From JAWLDA01 sp041686855 (lineage in GTDB: Bacteria > Bacillota > Limnochordia > DTU080 > RSA5), in the NCBI GenBank assembly GCA_041686855.1, contig JAWLDA010000003.1, positions 248,001 to 312,000 on the forward strand: 64,000 nt of DNA, read 5' to 3'. The notes beneath the pieces are model-generated. The model made no database searches. It saw nothing but the letters and a program-made list of their open reading frames with translations, and was not told the origin of the DNA. How positions within the stretch are numbered: the first letter of the stretch is position 1; every line of letters begins with the position of its first letter. This document shows positions 16,075-24,682 of the stretch, piece after piece. Position numbers and translations under genes: made by a program.

Positions 16075-16500
16075 ATGCCGTCGTCGACCGCTGAGGACTA
16101 CTTGGAGCGCATCTATGCCCTCGTCGAGGAGAAAGGGTATGCCCGAGTGAGCGATATTGCCGAGGCCCTGCAGGTGCGTCCCTCGACCGTCACTCGCATG
16201 GTACAAAAGCTTGATGAGCAGAAACTCTTGGAGTATGAGCGGTATCGCGGCCTCTCACTCACTCAAGAAGGAGAGCGCATCGGGCGTTCCATTCACAAGC
16301 GTCACAAGGCCCTCGAAGAGTTTTTGCACCTCCTTGGCATGCATGATCAGTCCACGGTCGAGAGAGACGTGGAAGGCCTGGAGCATCACTTAAGCACGAA
16401 GACGTTGGAACGACTCACCCAACTCGTCGAGTTCCTCCAGGCAAACGATGATTTGCTTGAGCGGTACGCTCGCTTTCGCGAAGAGTGCGACCGGGAATGA
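16075..16500 (+). CDS. mntR: Manganese-responsive repressor MntR
   Basis: DtxR-family transcription factor that represses manganese uptake when Mn(II) is bound. The 141-residue form matches the length of B. subtilis MntR, and its start, MPSSTAEDYLERIY, aligns with that of the Bacillus protein. The HTH lies at about 20-60 (ARVSDIAEALQVRPSTVTRMVQKL). Metal ligands equivalent to Asp8, Glu11, His77, Glu99, Glu102 and His103 are all present (AEDYLE, KRHKALEEF, DVEGLEHHL). AGGAG lies 11 bases before ATG 16075; ATG 16030, overlapping the mntD stop, is the alternative start. It is likely autoregulated through the operators at 11583-11750. Confidence 0.94.
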   Translation: MPSSTAEDYLERIYALVEEKGYARVSDIAEALQVRPSTVTRMVQKLDEQKLLEYERYRGLSLTQEGERIGRSIHKRHKALEEFLHLLGMHDQSTVERDVEGLEHHLSTKTLERLTQLVEFLQANDDLLERYARFREECDRE

Positions 16501-16513
16501 TACGGCGCAGGGG

Positions 16514-16542
16514 TTGACCATCACGGGCCTCGGTGGTATACT
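16514..16542 (+). promoter_or_regulatory. Promoter of tRNA-Trp
   Basis: TTGACC (16514-16519), a 17-base spacer and TATACT (16537-16542), about 22 bases before the mature 5' end of the tRNA. Confidence 0.85.
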
Positions 16543-16564
16543 AAGTGTGTTGTCGCATTAACCT

Positions 16565-16640
16565 AGGGGAGTAGCTCAATTGGTAGAGCAGCGGCCTCCA
16601 AAGCCGAAGGTTGCGGGTTCAAGTCCTGTCTCCCCTGCCA
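16565..16640 (+). tRNA. tRNA-Trp (anticodon CCA)
   Basis: A complete cloverleaf: acceptor stem AGGGGAG (16565-16571) pairs with CTCCCCT (16630-16636). The D-arm holds AGCTCAATTGGTAGAGC, the anticodon loop CTCCAAA gives CCA, and the T-loop GGTTCAAGTCC is present. Discriminator G (16637) and an encoded CCA (16638-16640) follow. It has its own promoter. Confidence 0.98.
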
Positions 16641-16677
16641 GATCAAAGTGTTAAATTGAGTCCGCCAGATCTGCCTT

Positions 16678-17412
16678 CTAATCGAGGATCGCAGAGATGG
16701 CGGACTCTACGTTTTTAAACGTATGTATGAATCTCACCCCTTGCAAGCTCTCTCGCGTTCGTCGCACCCCCACCGGTGAATGTGAAATAATCCGGTTAAA
16801 CCAAACCGCCTTGATTCCAACGTTCTGAGCGCCGATGATGTCGGACTCCCACGAGTCGCCCACCATGACAGTCGCATCCCTGGGAACACCCGCCTCGTGC
16901 AAAGCGGCTTCAAAAATTTCCGGACGCGGCTTGGCGACCCCGGCCGATTCGGCCGTCACCATAAACTCCACCCAAGGTTCGAGAGAACAAACACGCAACT
17001 TAGCCCATTGCTCTTCCGTGAAGTTGTTTGTCACAATACCAATCCGAAGACCTCGTGCGCGCAGAGCCCCCAGCAGTTTAGTACTGCCGGGAATTGCGCG
17101 TTGCGCCTGTAGCGCCGCTGTGCGGTATAATTCGGAGAGCGACTGTAGTTCATCGGCGGAGGCCCTGTATCGGCGCCTACGTAATAGGACGTCCAAGCGC
17201 GCCAACCTAGCCTCGTCAGGCGAGATTTCACCGGCCAGGACCCGCACGTGCATCTCCTCGAGGAGGGTGTTGAACTCTAAGACAAGCGCATCGAACGGGA
17301 TCTCATTGAACGCTCTATGGGAAGTGTGCAATGCCCGCAACCCCTGGCGCGAGCTATACGCATGATCGTACAACGTATCGTCTAGATCGAAGAGCACAAC
17401 CTGAATAGACAT
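16678..17412 (-). CDS. HAD-family hydrolase
   Basis: A 244-residue phosphatase-type protein of the haloacid dehalogenase superfamily. Motif I is LFDLDDTLYD (nucleophile Asp at about residue 8), motif II IGIVTNN, motif III a Lys in GVAKPRPEIF, and motif IV VGDSWESDIIGA. The helical cap between motifs I and II makes it a C1-cap member like PpaX/YjjG; the substrate cannot be predicted. The start at 17412 fits the family N-terminus; the frame is open to 17454. It overlaps the end of the upstream gene, suggesting coupled translation. Confidence 0.87.
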   Translation of the reverse strand: MSIQVVLFDLDDTLYDHAYSSRQGLRALHTSHRAFNEIPFDALVLEFNTLLEEMHVRVLAGEISPDEARLARLDVLLRRRRYRASADELQSLSELYRTAALQAQRAIPGSTKLLGALRARGLRIGIVTNNFTEEQWAKLRVCSLEPWVEFMVTAESAGVAKPRPEIFEAALHEAGVPRDATVMVGDSWESDIIGAQNVGIKAVWFNRIISHSPVGVRRTRESLQGVRFIHTFKNVESAISAILD

Positions 17413-17428
17413 GTCGACATCATTTGCG

Positions 17429-18322
17429 CTACGCCACGGATCTCCTGCAGGCATCTGCCCGTACGAGTAAACAAAACGGATCGTCTTTCAAACGTTGATG
17501 GAGATTGAGCGCCTGACCGAATGAAGGTAGCGGCACATCGAGCCTTAAAGTCCATGAGAAGTCTGGCGCACTTCCATTCGACTGTGATTGAGCGGCCTGA
17601 CGTATTTGTTGTCGTAGATGGTTCAAGGCCGCATCATGCCCCTGTGAGAGGCCGCGTTCACACCATGTGAGCGCCGCATCCCAATCACCGGCTTGAGCTG
17701 CTTGGGTGGCCGCTCGTTCACACGCAGCTAAACGCTGTACACGCGGTACTCGTTCGCCACGCGCACGCTCCCATGTAAGTACGGCGCGCTCTGGCTCATC
17801 TAAGTACGTCCATACGTCGCCGGCCAGATGCACGACCCGGCCGCGTAACTCTTCAAGCATTTCCGTGGGTACGCAGGGATCCGTCCCCAACGCCTCCTCA
17901 ACCGACGTCAAGAGTGTAGCCGTCTCAGCAGTCGGCGAAGAAGCCAGAATCAAAGCGAGTAGGTCATCGATCCAGACGTTTGCGGGAATTCCCACAGGTC
18001 GCCGGCCGAGGCGATCCAGTGCGAACCCATACAACCCCAATGCGGCCTTTAACAGCACGTCGAGCCTCGTCCACGCCCCTTCTGGAATGAACCGGAATCG
18101 CCCTACACCTGGATAGTTCGCTTCAGGTACTTTTCGGTGCAGGATGAGGAGCCGATCGCAGGTTGCAAAATCTCGTCGCACAAGCGCCGCCCAGGCTTTC
18201 GCATGAATAATCCGCTCATCTGGCCCTACTCTAGTAATCGCCTCATCCAGGTACCGAACGACGCGTTGCATATCTCCGTGAGACCAGATAACGCGAAGCT
18301 GATCGCACCATTCTTCCTCCAT
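17429..18322 (-). CDS. Hypothetical protein with helical (TPR-like) repeats
   Basis: A 297-residue soluble protein I do not recognise. Several Ala/Leu-rich helix pairs spaced like TPRs are visible (ARGERVPRVQRLAACERAA, AAQAGDWDAALTWCERGL), with a Trp-rich N-terminus. The last 50 residues are different and end in a basic, Cys-containing tail. There is no signal peptide. Its end overlaps the start region of the HAD gene, so the two probably form one unit. The closest description is an uncharacterised scaffold or regulatory protein. Confidence 0.6.
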   Translation of the reverse strand: MEEEWCDQLRVIWSHGDMQRVVRYLDEAITRVGPDERIIHAKAWAALVRRDFATCDRLLILHRKVPEANYPGVGRFRFIPEGAWTRLDVLLKAALGLYGFALDRLGRRPVGIPANVWIDDLLALILASSPTAETATLLTSVEEALGTDPCVPTEMLEELRGRVVHLAGDVWTYLDEPERAVLTWERARGERVPRVQRLAACERAATQAAQAGDWDAALTWCERGLSQGHDAALNHLRQQIRQAAQSQSNGSAPDFSWTLRLDVPLPSFGQALNLHQRLKDDPFCLLVRADACRRSVA

Positions 18323-18433
18323 CGCTCACTCACCCCAGAGAGAGTTCGTAGCCAGAGTCCTCACCATGGTATGCGCGCTCTAGGATGACGGTGCCCTACA
18401 GATCAATTAGAAAGACTTCATTGCGGACCGGGC

Positions 18434-18482
18434 AAGCAAAAGAGCCGCAGGCGAGTCTCTATCACTCTGCCCACGGCTCTTT
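18434..18482 (-). terminator. Terminator of the carbohydrate operon
   Basis: Perfect nine-base stem AAAGAGCCG (18439-18447) with CGGCTCTTT (18474-18482). On the minus strand it ends in a T-run, and it lies 23 bases after the last operon gene. The plus-strand copy is also followed by TTTATTT, so it may work both ways. Confidence 0.85.
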
Positions 18483-18504
18483 ATTTACGTGTCAGTTTAA
18501 TTGT

Positions 18505-19470
18505 TTAGTCGACCAATCCCGTACGCTCGATCGACTCAACGAAGAAGCGTTGTGCGAAGACGTAAAGGATCAGGGGAGGCAGTACGACCAAGAAACAGGC
18601 CGCCATGACCAGCGGTTCGTTAAAGATCTCGCCCGCCTCACCACCGGTGATCTCTTGCAAGCCCTGCTGCAGAATCGAGAGACGTAGCGGTACTGTGAAA
18701 TTCTGCGGCTTCATCAAGTACATCATCGGCTCGTAGTAATCGTTCCAATGCCATACGAGCGAGAAAAGGAAGCCGACCAGGAGTGCCGGCCGAGCCAGCG
18801 GCAGCATGATCTGCGCATACGTTCGCAGCGGGCTACACCCGTCAATGTACGCCGCCTCTTCAAGTTCGTAAGGTTGTCGCATAAAGAACTGGCGGAAGAT
18901 CAAGACCAAAAGCGATCCGCGCAGACCATGCGCCAAGAATGCCGGCACGGTAAACGGCATGAACGTATCGATCCAACCAAGCTGACGGAACAAGATGAAC
19001 AGCGGGACAATGATCGTTTGTGGAGGCACGATGAACGTGAACAACACAAACATGAAGAGCAAGTCCCTACCCGGAAACCTAAACCGGGCGAATCCGTAAC
19101 CTGCCAACGAGCACGAGATAATCTGTCCCACCGTACCAAAAAAGACAATGGTTACGCTGTTTTTGAGACCTACCAAGTAGTCCATACTCTGATAGGCCAA
19201 AACGAGATTATCCCAGTAAATTGCTCGCGGAATCCAATAAACACCTGGATCCAGGAAGTCCTGCACCGTCATCAATGACGTCGACGCCATGTAGATGACC
19301 GGCAACAAGAACGAGAACGCAATGTCAATCAACAACACGTAGACGAGCAACAGGAAGAAGCTGTTTTGCAGTCTCCTCTTCCAGACCAGGAGAAATGGGG
19401 CCCGCGCTTCGAGCTGCTGGCCAACTCCGGTTCCGACTGAGGTCGCCTGATTAATCCTCGCGTCTGCCAC
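18505..19470 (-). CDS. Carbohydrate ABC permease, MalG-type
   Basis: Inner-membrane permease of the CUT1 sugar transporter family. The 321-residue protein has six predicted helices and the cytoplasmic EAA loop (ELEEAAYIDGCSPLRTYAQIMLPLARP region, about residue 213) that contacts the ATPase. The N-terminal 28 residues are a polar extension. It overlaps the upstream MalF-type permease by 20 bases, so the two form one heterodimer. No ATPase is encoded in this operon; a shared MsmX-like ATPase elsewhere is expected. Confidence 0.92.
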   Translation of the reverse strand: MADARINQATSVGTGVGQQLEARAPFLLVWKRRLQNSFFLLLVYVLLIDIAFSFLLPVIYMASTSLMTVQDFLDPGVYWIPRAIYWDNLVLAYQSMDYLVGLKNSVTIVFFGTVGQIISCSLAGYGFARFRFPGRDLLFMFVLFTFIVPPQTIIVPLFILFRQLGWIDTFMPFTVPAFLAHGLRGSLLVLIFRQFFMRQPYELEEAAYIDGCSPLRTYAQIMLPLARPALLVGFLFSLVWHWNDYYEPMMYLMKPQNFTVPLRLSILQQGLQEITGGEAGEIFNEPLVMAACFLVVLPPLILYVFAQRFFVESIERTGLVD

Positions 19471-20320
19471 CGTAAAACACCCACTTTCTCGAGGTTAAAA
19501 AGACCAACCCAATCAAGAGGAACACCAGCAGGAAGTAGATCCACCCCAACGCAGCTGCGTATCCCAATCGGAATGAACCTGAGAACGCAACGTTGCGCAG
19601 GAAGTTGACCATGGGATTGAAGATGTCCGTAAAGCCATCGACAATCGTATAAATGGTGTTCACGAGAATGATGGGCGACAACATCGGAAGCGTGATCTTC
19701 CAGAAGATCTCCCAGTCTGTCGCGCCGTCAATGCGAGACGCTTCGTACAGTGTGGGAGAAATCCCCTGCAGACCAGCAATGAACAACAGAATTTGAATCC
19801 CTGAACGCCACAGGATCAAGGTGAGCCGGGTCATCACGTCTACGACAATATCCGCGAACTGCAAGGGGAGGTACATATAGACCAGACTCGGGATATCGAG
19901 GCCCACGACGGCTTCGATCGAGCCAACATCCTGTGAGAACAGGCGCTCAACCACCAGTCCTGATGCAATAACGACCGGTAGGAAGAAGACGGCCCGGAAG
20001 AAGGTGACACCCTTGATGCGCTGGTTCACCAGAAACGCGGTAAACAGTGCGAACGTCAGGATAATAGGGACGTCGACAAGGTTGCGCTGAATCACCTGCA
20101 CCAGAATCGGTACAAATCGTTCATCGAGGAAGAACGCCTCGTTGAAGTTGTCCCAGCCAACATAGTTTAGTCGAAATCCCGCCATCATGTCGACCCGGCT
20201 AAACGCCAGCTGGATCGAGTGCGTGAACGGCCTCGCTACAAAGACGAGGAAACCGACCAGCCACGGCAGGATGAACATGTAGCCGTAAAAGGCCTGACGT
20301 TGCCGTAATGTAAGCCTCAA
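19451..20320 (-). CDS. Carbohydrate ABC permease, MalF/UgpA-type
   Basis: A 289-residue CUT1 permease with six helices, starting with the typical LRQRQAFYGYMFILPWLVGFLVF segment. Its EAA loop reads LYEASRIDGATDWEIFWKITLPMLSP. It pairs with the MalG-type protein downstream and overlaps the DUF5696 gene upstream by four bases. Tight packing with a secreted DUF5696 protein suggests that this permease pair and that protein handle the same glycan. Confidence 0.92.
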   Translation of the reverse strand: MRLTLRQRQAFYGYMFILPWLVGFLVFVARPFTHSIQLAFSRVDMMAGFRLNYVGWDNFNEAFFLDERFVPILVQVIQRNLVDVPIILTFALFTAFLVNQRIKGVTFFRAVFFLPVVIASGLVVERLFSQDVGSIEAVVGLDIPSLVYMYLPLQFADIVVDVMTRLTLILWRSGIQILLFIAGLQGISPTLYEASRIDGATDWEIFWKITLPMLSPIILVNTIYTIVDGFTDIFNPMVNFLRNVAFSGSFRLGYAAALGWIYFLLVFLLIGLVFLTSRKWVFYGGRRED

Positions 20321-22527
20321 TTCCGGATCCCTCCTTTAATCAGCAGAAAGTCGAGCGCTTCGACCGACACTTCTCCGTTATCCCAAGGCTCAGAGCGATA
20401 GTTAACGATGACTCTTGAACCGTCTTCATACACAGTCTCAAAGACGTCCGTATCGAGTAAATTGTGGTCAACAATCGCAATGTCCTGCAGGTAACCCATA
20501 TTCACGCCCTGATCTTCGTACTCCTGCACCACTCGCTCCTCCCATATTCCGATCTCGGAGCTGAACAAGATATTGTAACGCTCAGCTTCCTTCAGGAGTG
20601 AGGAGTCTCTTGCCGTCAGCTCAAAGATGGGCATCGCGCCGTACTCGACATTCTTGAGGTAATCCCGTTGAGGCTCTGAACGCAGGTTACCTTGCCAACC
20701 GTAGTAAGGCATGATACCGTGCACGGCGATCTGGTAGAACGGAATGCTGCGCGACGCGAACAGGTGTGTCGTCTCTTCCATCGGAGCACGAGTGACCATA
20801 TCGATCAGCGGAAGCATGTAGACGTTTCCGCCTTGCACGATCGCACCACCCATGTGCTCCCGCGCCATACGCACGATCTCTCCCCAAGCCTCCGCTACGT
20901 CAGACCGTTCCGCAAAGTACCGATCGTTACGGTCGGAGATGAGATTCCAGCCGAAACGTTCGAAATTTAGACCGGAAATTCCGAACTCAGCCATCCTCGG
21001 AATATCGCGTGCGGCGAAACGCTCTAAAGCTGCCAGAGGGCTCAAGAGGAAGCGGTCGCTGCTGTACCCACGTGTAAACCCGGTGATGGGGAGTTTTGCA
21101 GGAGAACGCACAATGTCCCGACGAGTGGAGAAGCCACCGTTATCATCGTAGGCATCGACGTAATTGTCCTGCAAATAAACCCGGATGCCTTGCGACCTCG
21201 CCCACTCGGCAAAGTCTGTCAATCCCCGTTCTCCGCCGATCGCCCCTTCAACCGGTAAACGCCTGGGGAAACGGCCGGCGTAACCGTTCTTGGTCCAGCC
21301 GACAAGCGTTACATCCATGCGCTCGACCCCGAGATTCCGGAGTCGCTCGATCATCTCACGAGCTTCAGCAAAATTCGTAAGCATAATGAGATTATCGAAG
21401 AGAATACGATCTTCCAACACAGCGTGGAAAATCTTGATATGAACAGGAGCTACGCCCTCTTCATTCGTCACCCGGCCCGGTTGCAAACTGAGAGTATCGA
21501 TCAAATGCTCTCGGTAACGCAGTGCCATTCCCGTGTAACTCGCCTGCCCTTCGTCGAGCAGGTAGTAGCGGACCGCTCTGTCCGTCTCAATTCGATTGGC
21601 TTCAACCGTCTGAACGTTTGCATTCCGGCGCAACGGCGCCAAATACTCACGCCGCACGACGAATTTGGCATTCGTGCGATAGTAATCCACGATGTACCCC
21701 GATGGCGATGCAACCACTTTGGCGTCGTATTCGCCTTCAGTGATCACTCCGAGGAAGGCGCCGTCTTGATGCACCAGTCCAAAGACCGGCATGGGCACTT
21801 GCCGATTCAAGGTGGACATCGGCGAGTACTCACTAAACGGATACTCCTCTGGCCCATACACGTACTCTTCAAATTGCTTGGCGTAACGCCCGTGATCCGT
21901 CGTAAACGGTGCGATCGCACCGGAACTGTCCGGAAAAACCATATACCCGGTATCCCGGTCCGTCGCCGCTCCGAAGAATGGCAACAACTCAAGGTGAACG
22001 ATGGAGAATTCCTTCTCCTCTTTAAAACCCTCATCAGGGATACGCACCTCAAGGTAGTCGCGCCCGAGTACATAATCGGTGGTGATCGTGAATCCGCGCG
22101 TCTGCATCGAGTAAACAACACGCACACCGTTCGGAATCGGCTCGTAAGTCACCCGAGCCCCTTCAGTCAGGGGATCAGTCTCGCGGATCTGGCGTCGCTT
22201 ACCGTCAGTGTAACTGAAACTCAACTGAGAGTCAGCATGCGTGCGCCAGAGTGCACTTGGAATCCCATCGTGAGGTCCGGGAGGATTGGTCCTCCATACC
22301 TTACCCTGACGCCGGTCAAGGATCACAAACTGCGTCCTTTCGGCGTTGAGAAAGAGCTGGAGGGTTGCATTCTCGGCGACGAGAGAGAATCCGTCAGGTA
22401 TCCGGATCATCTCCTCGCCGCTTTCCTCCCCAATCCCCTGCGCAAATGTCAGCGCCGCGGCGGCCAACACAAGCAGGACTGTGATTATCCCTACCCTTTG
22501 AAACTTACACATTTTCGGCATCATCAT
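20317..22527 (-). CDS. Secreted DUF5696-type protein, possible glycan-active enzyme
   Basis: A 736-residue exported protein: signal peptide about 1-29 (ending TFAQ), a beta-rich first half (about 40-370), then an alpha/beta region. The second half has features of a TIM barrel (MIERLRNLGVERMDVTLVGWTKNGYAG, GIRVYLQDNYVDAYDDNGGF, FGISGLNFERFGWNLIS), including acidic residues at strand ends as in glycosidases. I match it to DUF5696, a family found beside CUT1 transporters in Paenibacillus-type loci. Enzyme activity is inferred from fold appearance only. Three consecutive ATG codons open the frame. Confidence 0.7.
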   Translation of the reverse strand: MMMPKMCKFQRVGIITVLLVLAAAALTFAQGIGEESGEEMIRIPDGFSLVAENATLQLFLNAERTQFVILDRRQGKVWRTNPPGPHDGIPSALWRTHADSQLSFSYTDGKRRQIRETDPLTEGARVTYEPIPNGVRVVYSMQTRGFTITTDYVLGRDYLEVRIPDEGFKEEKEFSIVHLELLPFFGAATDRDTGYMVFPDSSGAIAPFTTDHGRYAKQFEEYVYGPEEYPFSEYSPMSTLNRQVPMPVFGLVHQDGAFLGVITEGEYDAKVVASPSGYIVDYYRTNAKFVVRREYLAPLRRNANVQTVEANRIETDRAVRYYLLDEGQASYTGMALRYREHLIDTLSLQPGRVTNEEGVAPVHIKIFHAVLEDRILFDNLIMLTNFAEAREMIERLRNLGVERMDVTLVGWTKNGYAGRFPRRLPVEGAIGGERGLTDFAEWARSQGIRVYLQDNYVDAYDDNGGFSTRRDIVRSPAKLPITGFTRGYSSDRFLLSPLAALERFAARDIPRMAEFGISGLNFERFGWNLISDRNDRYFAERSDVAEAWGEIVRMAREHMGGAIVQGGNVYMLPLIDMVTRAPMEETTHLFASRSIPFYQIAVHGIMPYYGWQGNLRSEPQRDYLKNVEYGAMPIFELTARDSSLLKEAERYNILFSSEIGIWEERVVQEYEDQGVNMGYLQDIAIVDHNLLDTDVFETVYEDGSRVIVNYRSEPWDNGEVSVEALDFLLIKGGIRN

Positions 22528-22531
22528 CTTC

Positions 22532-24670
22532 CTAACCTCGGATTGTAAGCTCGATCGCGATTTCTCGGACGAAGGTGACGATCTGATCCGTCAACGTGTA
22601 CGTCAATCCGGCGGCGGCTATAAAACAGATCATGCCGAACGCAGCCATACCGGCAGTACCGAAGGTCTTGCGCAACGTGTAGTTGTGCGTCGCCTGAATG
22701 TGCATGATGATCAATATCCCAATCCAGACGAGCGCCGCGAAATCGAGCGACTGAATGTACGATTTCTCAGTACGCGTCAACAGGTGGCTGAGTCCGATCG
22801 CGATCGGCTTGGTCACCAAGTACGGTCCAACCGAGTAGCCCGTCGCAATCACGATGTCACGGAAGAACCCTTCTCCTTCGAAGATGGCCGTAACACCATA
22901 GCTACACACACAGAACAAAATCCAAGGCAAGATGATACGGACAAATTCGACCAACAAGCTCGCATCTCGTGGGTCGAGATCCGCAATTTGATAGCTGGTG
23001 AACATCAGATCAGCGACCCGAAGGCTAAACGCCAATCCGATAAGTACCAGTGCCGTTATCATGCTCCCCTTGCCTTCTCGTTTAAGCTGCCAATACCCGT
23101 CCCACGGGTGCATCATCGTTGTCCACACCATCTGAATCGCCCGTGTGATGGGACCCGACTTCTCCCACGGTTTGTTAAGCAAATACCGCGTAAGGCGAGT
23201 GAGCAACGAGAATCCCACACAGCCGCCAAGGAAAAGGAGCACTGCTAACCCGAAGTGGTCCCGCATCCATTCATGACGCAACTTAGCGTATACCGTTGAA
23301 TAACCTTCACGGTCGCGTCCGTACCGGTACTCATCAAGGGCCTCTTCCCAGCGGCCAAGTTTATCAAAGGCCTTACCAATCCCGCTGTGGGCCAGGTTAT
23401 AGTTGGTGTTGATCGTGAGAGCCTCGCGCCATGGCACTTCGGCCCGATCGTAGTGTCCTTCAACGTACAATTCACTCGCCGTGTGCACCAATTGAGCAAA
23501 ATACGTCGGACGGAACACCTGAATATTGTTGCGGTCCTTGTCCAAGACGTATAAAAGCCCGTTCTCGTCCGTCTCAATACTCGACGGGAATCCGAACTTG
23601 CCGTTCTCTTCACCCTTGCCGCCGAACATGGTCAACAAGTTGCGCTCGTCATCGTACTGATAAATGACACCATTGGCGGCATCGATGGCTGAGACGATCC
23701 CTTGCTCGTTCACCGTCAAGTCGACAAAACTAGGGTTAACTGGACGCCCGGCCCGAGGAAGCGCAAAGCCGAACTGCATGCTTCCCACTTCGGATCGGTT
23801 CATAACGTCGGTTCCGACACCGTTTAACTTTTTGATTTGGTTATTCGGCGCATAGGTTGTCGACGAATAAATGTACCCAGTGTCCGTCAAATACACGTTG
23901 GAGTGTGGTGGCGGCAGCTCCTTACTCAACTTCTCCCGCTGCGCCTCCGTGGCGAACATCCGAATGAGGACTCGCCGCAGGCTAAACCCTACGTCGTTTG
24001 GAGCAAAGAAGCCTCGGAATTCGCCCCGTGGATCGAGCAGGAGCATCCCGCGATAATCACTGCGATTGACTACATAGAGATACGAACGCTGGTCCTGGAC
24101 CACTTTGGTTGGTCGGTAGTCAAAATCAGCGCCCAACAGTGCATTACGTGGCTCCGGAATGATCCGTACCAACCGGCCGTCTGACCCAAGATAGACTAAG
24201 CGCTTGTTGCCCGTGTCTGCAACAAAGATCTCGCCCGCGGAGTTGACAAAAACCCCTTCCGGGTTCCGGAAGTTCCGGCCGCCAAGGCTTTGCACCTCAG
24301 CGTTCTCTCCCCCTTCGATCCGGGCAATCTCCCTTAGAATATCGCCATCCTTGTTAATTTGCAAAAGTCGGTGTTTCCCAGTATCTACGACCCACAACGT
24401 CCCTGACGGCTCGTGGTAGAAGATGTCCTGGGGACCGTCAAGACCCAAAAACTCGTACGATTGTTGAAAGACGTACGGCTTCGGGGACGGTACAATCTCC
24501 CAACTTCCACTGTTAGGATTCGCAGAGTCCGTCGACTGTACATGGAAGCCAAATCCCGACGCCATTGCGGGACCCGTAAGCAATAGGATCAGCGACAAGG
24601 CTAGGAGCGCGACGCTCGCCTTCGTCGAAGCTCCTCTTTGGTCATATCGCTTTGCTGAACGGATTCGCAT
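22532..24670 (-). CDS. NHL-TPR-Yip1 membrane protein
   Basis: A 712-residue three-part protein. After a signal/anchor (about 16-38) comes an extracytoplasmic NHL-type beta-propeller (about 60-400; repeats such as TLWVVDTGKHRLLQI, EIFVADTGNKRLVYL, LLYVLDKDRNNIQVF). Next are one or two TPR units (about 400-455, HYDRAEVPWREAL, GRWEEALDEYRYG), a membrane helix, and a C-terminal multi-helix Yip1-type domain (about 500-705). The outer propeller joined to a membrane module suggests sensing or scaffolding of the sugar-uptake machinery; no function is established. ATG 24670 has AGTAGGTG upstream; GTG 24682 is an alternative. Confidence 0.78.
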   Translation of the reverse strand: MRIRSAKRYDQRGASTKASVALLALSLILLLTGPAMASGFGFHVQSTDSANPNSGSWEIVPSPKPYVFQQSYEFLGLDGPQDIFYHEPSGTLWVVDTGKHRLLQINKDGDILREIARIEGGENAEVQSLGGRNFRNPEGVFVNSAGEIFVADTGNKRLVYLGSDGRLVRIIPEPRNALLGADFDYRPTKVVQDQRSYLYVVNRSDYRGMLLLDPRGEFRGFFAPNDVGFSLRRVLIRMFATEAQREKLSKELPPPHSNVYLTDTGYIYSSTTYAPNNQIKKLNGVGTDVMNRSEVGSMQFGFALPRAGRPVNPSFVDLTVNEQGIVSAIDAANGVIYQYDDERNLLTMFGGKGEENGKFGFPSSIETDENGLLYVLDKDRNNIQVFRPTYFAQLVHTASELYVEGHYDRAEVPWREALTINTNYNLAHSGIGKAFDKLGRWEEALDEYRYGRDREGYSTVYAKLRHEWMRDHFGLAVLLFLGGCVGFSLLTRLTRYLLNKPWEKSGPITRAIQMVWTTMMHPWDGYWQLKREGKGSMITALVLIGLAFSLRVADLMFTSYQIADLDPRDASLLVEFVRIILPWILFCVCSYGVTAIFEGEGFFRDIVIATGYSVGPYLVTKPIAIGLSHLLTRTEKSYIQSLDFAALVWIGILIIMHIQATHNYTLRKTFGTAGMAAFGMICFIAAAGLTYTLTDQIVTFVREIAIELTIRG

Positions 24671-24682
24671 CAAAGTTATCAC

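Noticed and set aside
21424..22548. 374-codon open frame on the plus strand
   Set aside because: It lies wholly opposite the DUF5696 gene, has no ribosome-binding site or recognisable domain, and its composition looks like antisense of coding DNA.
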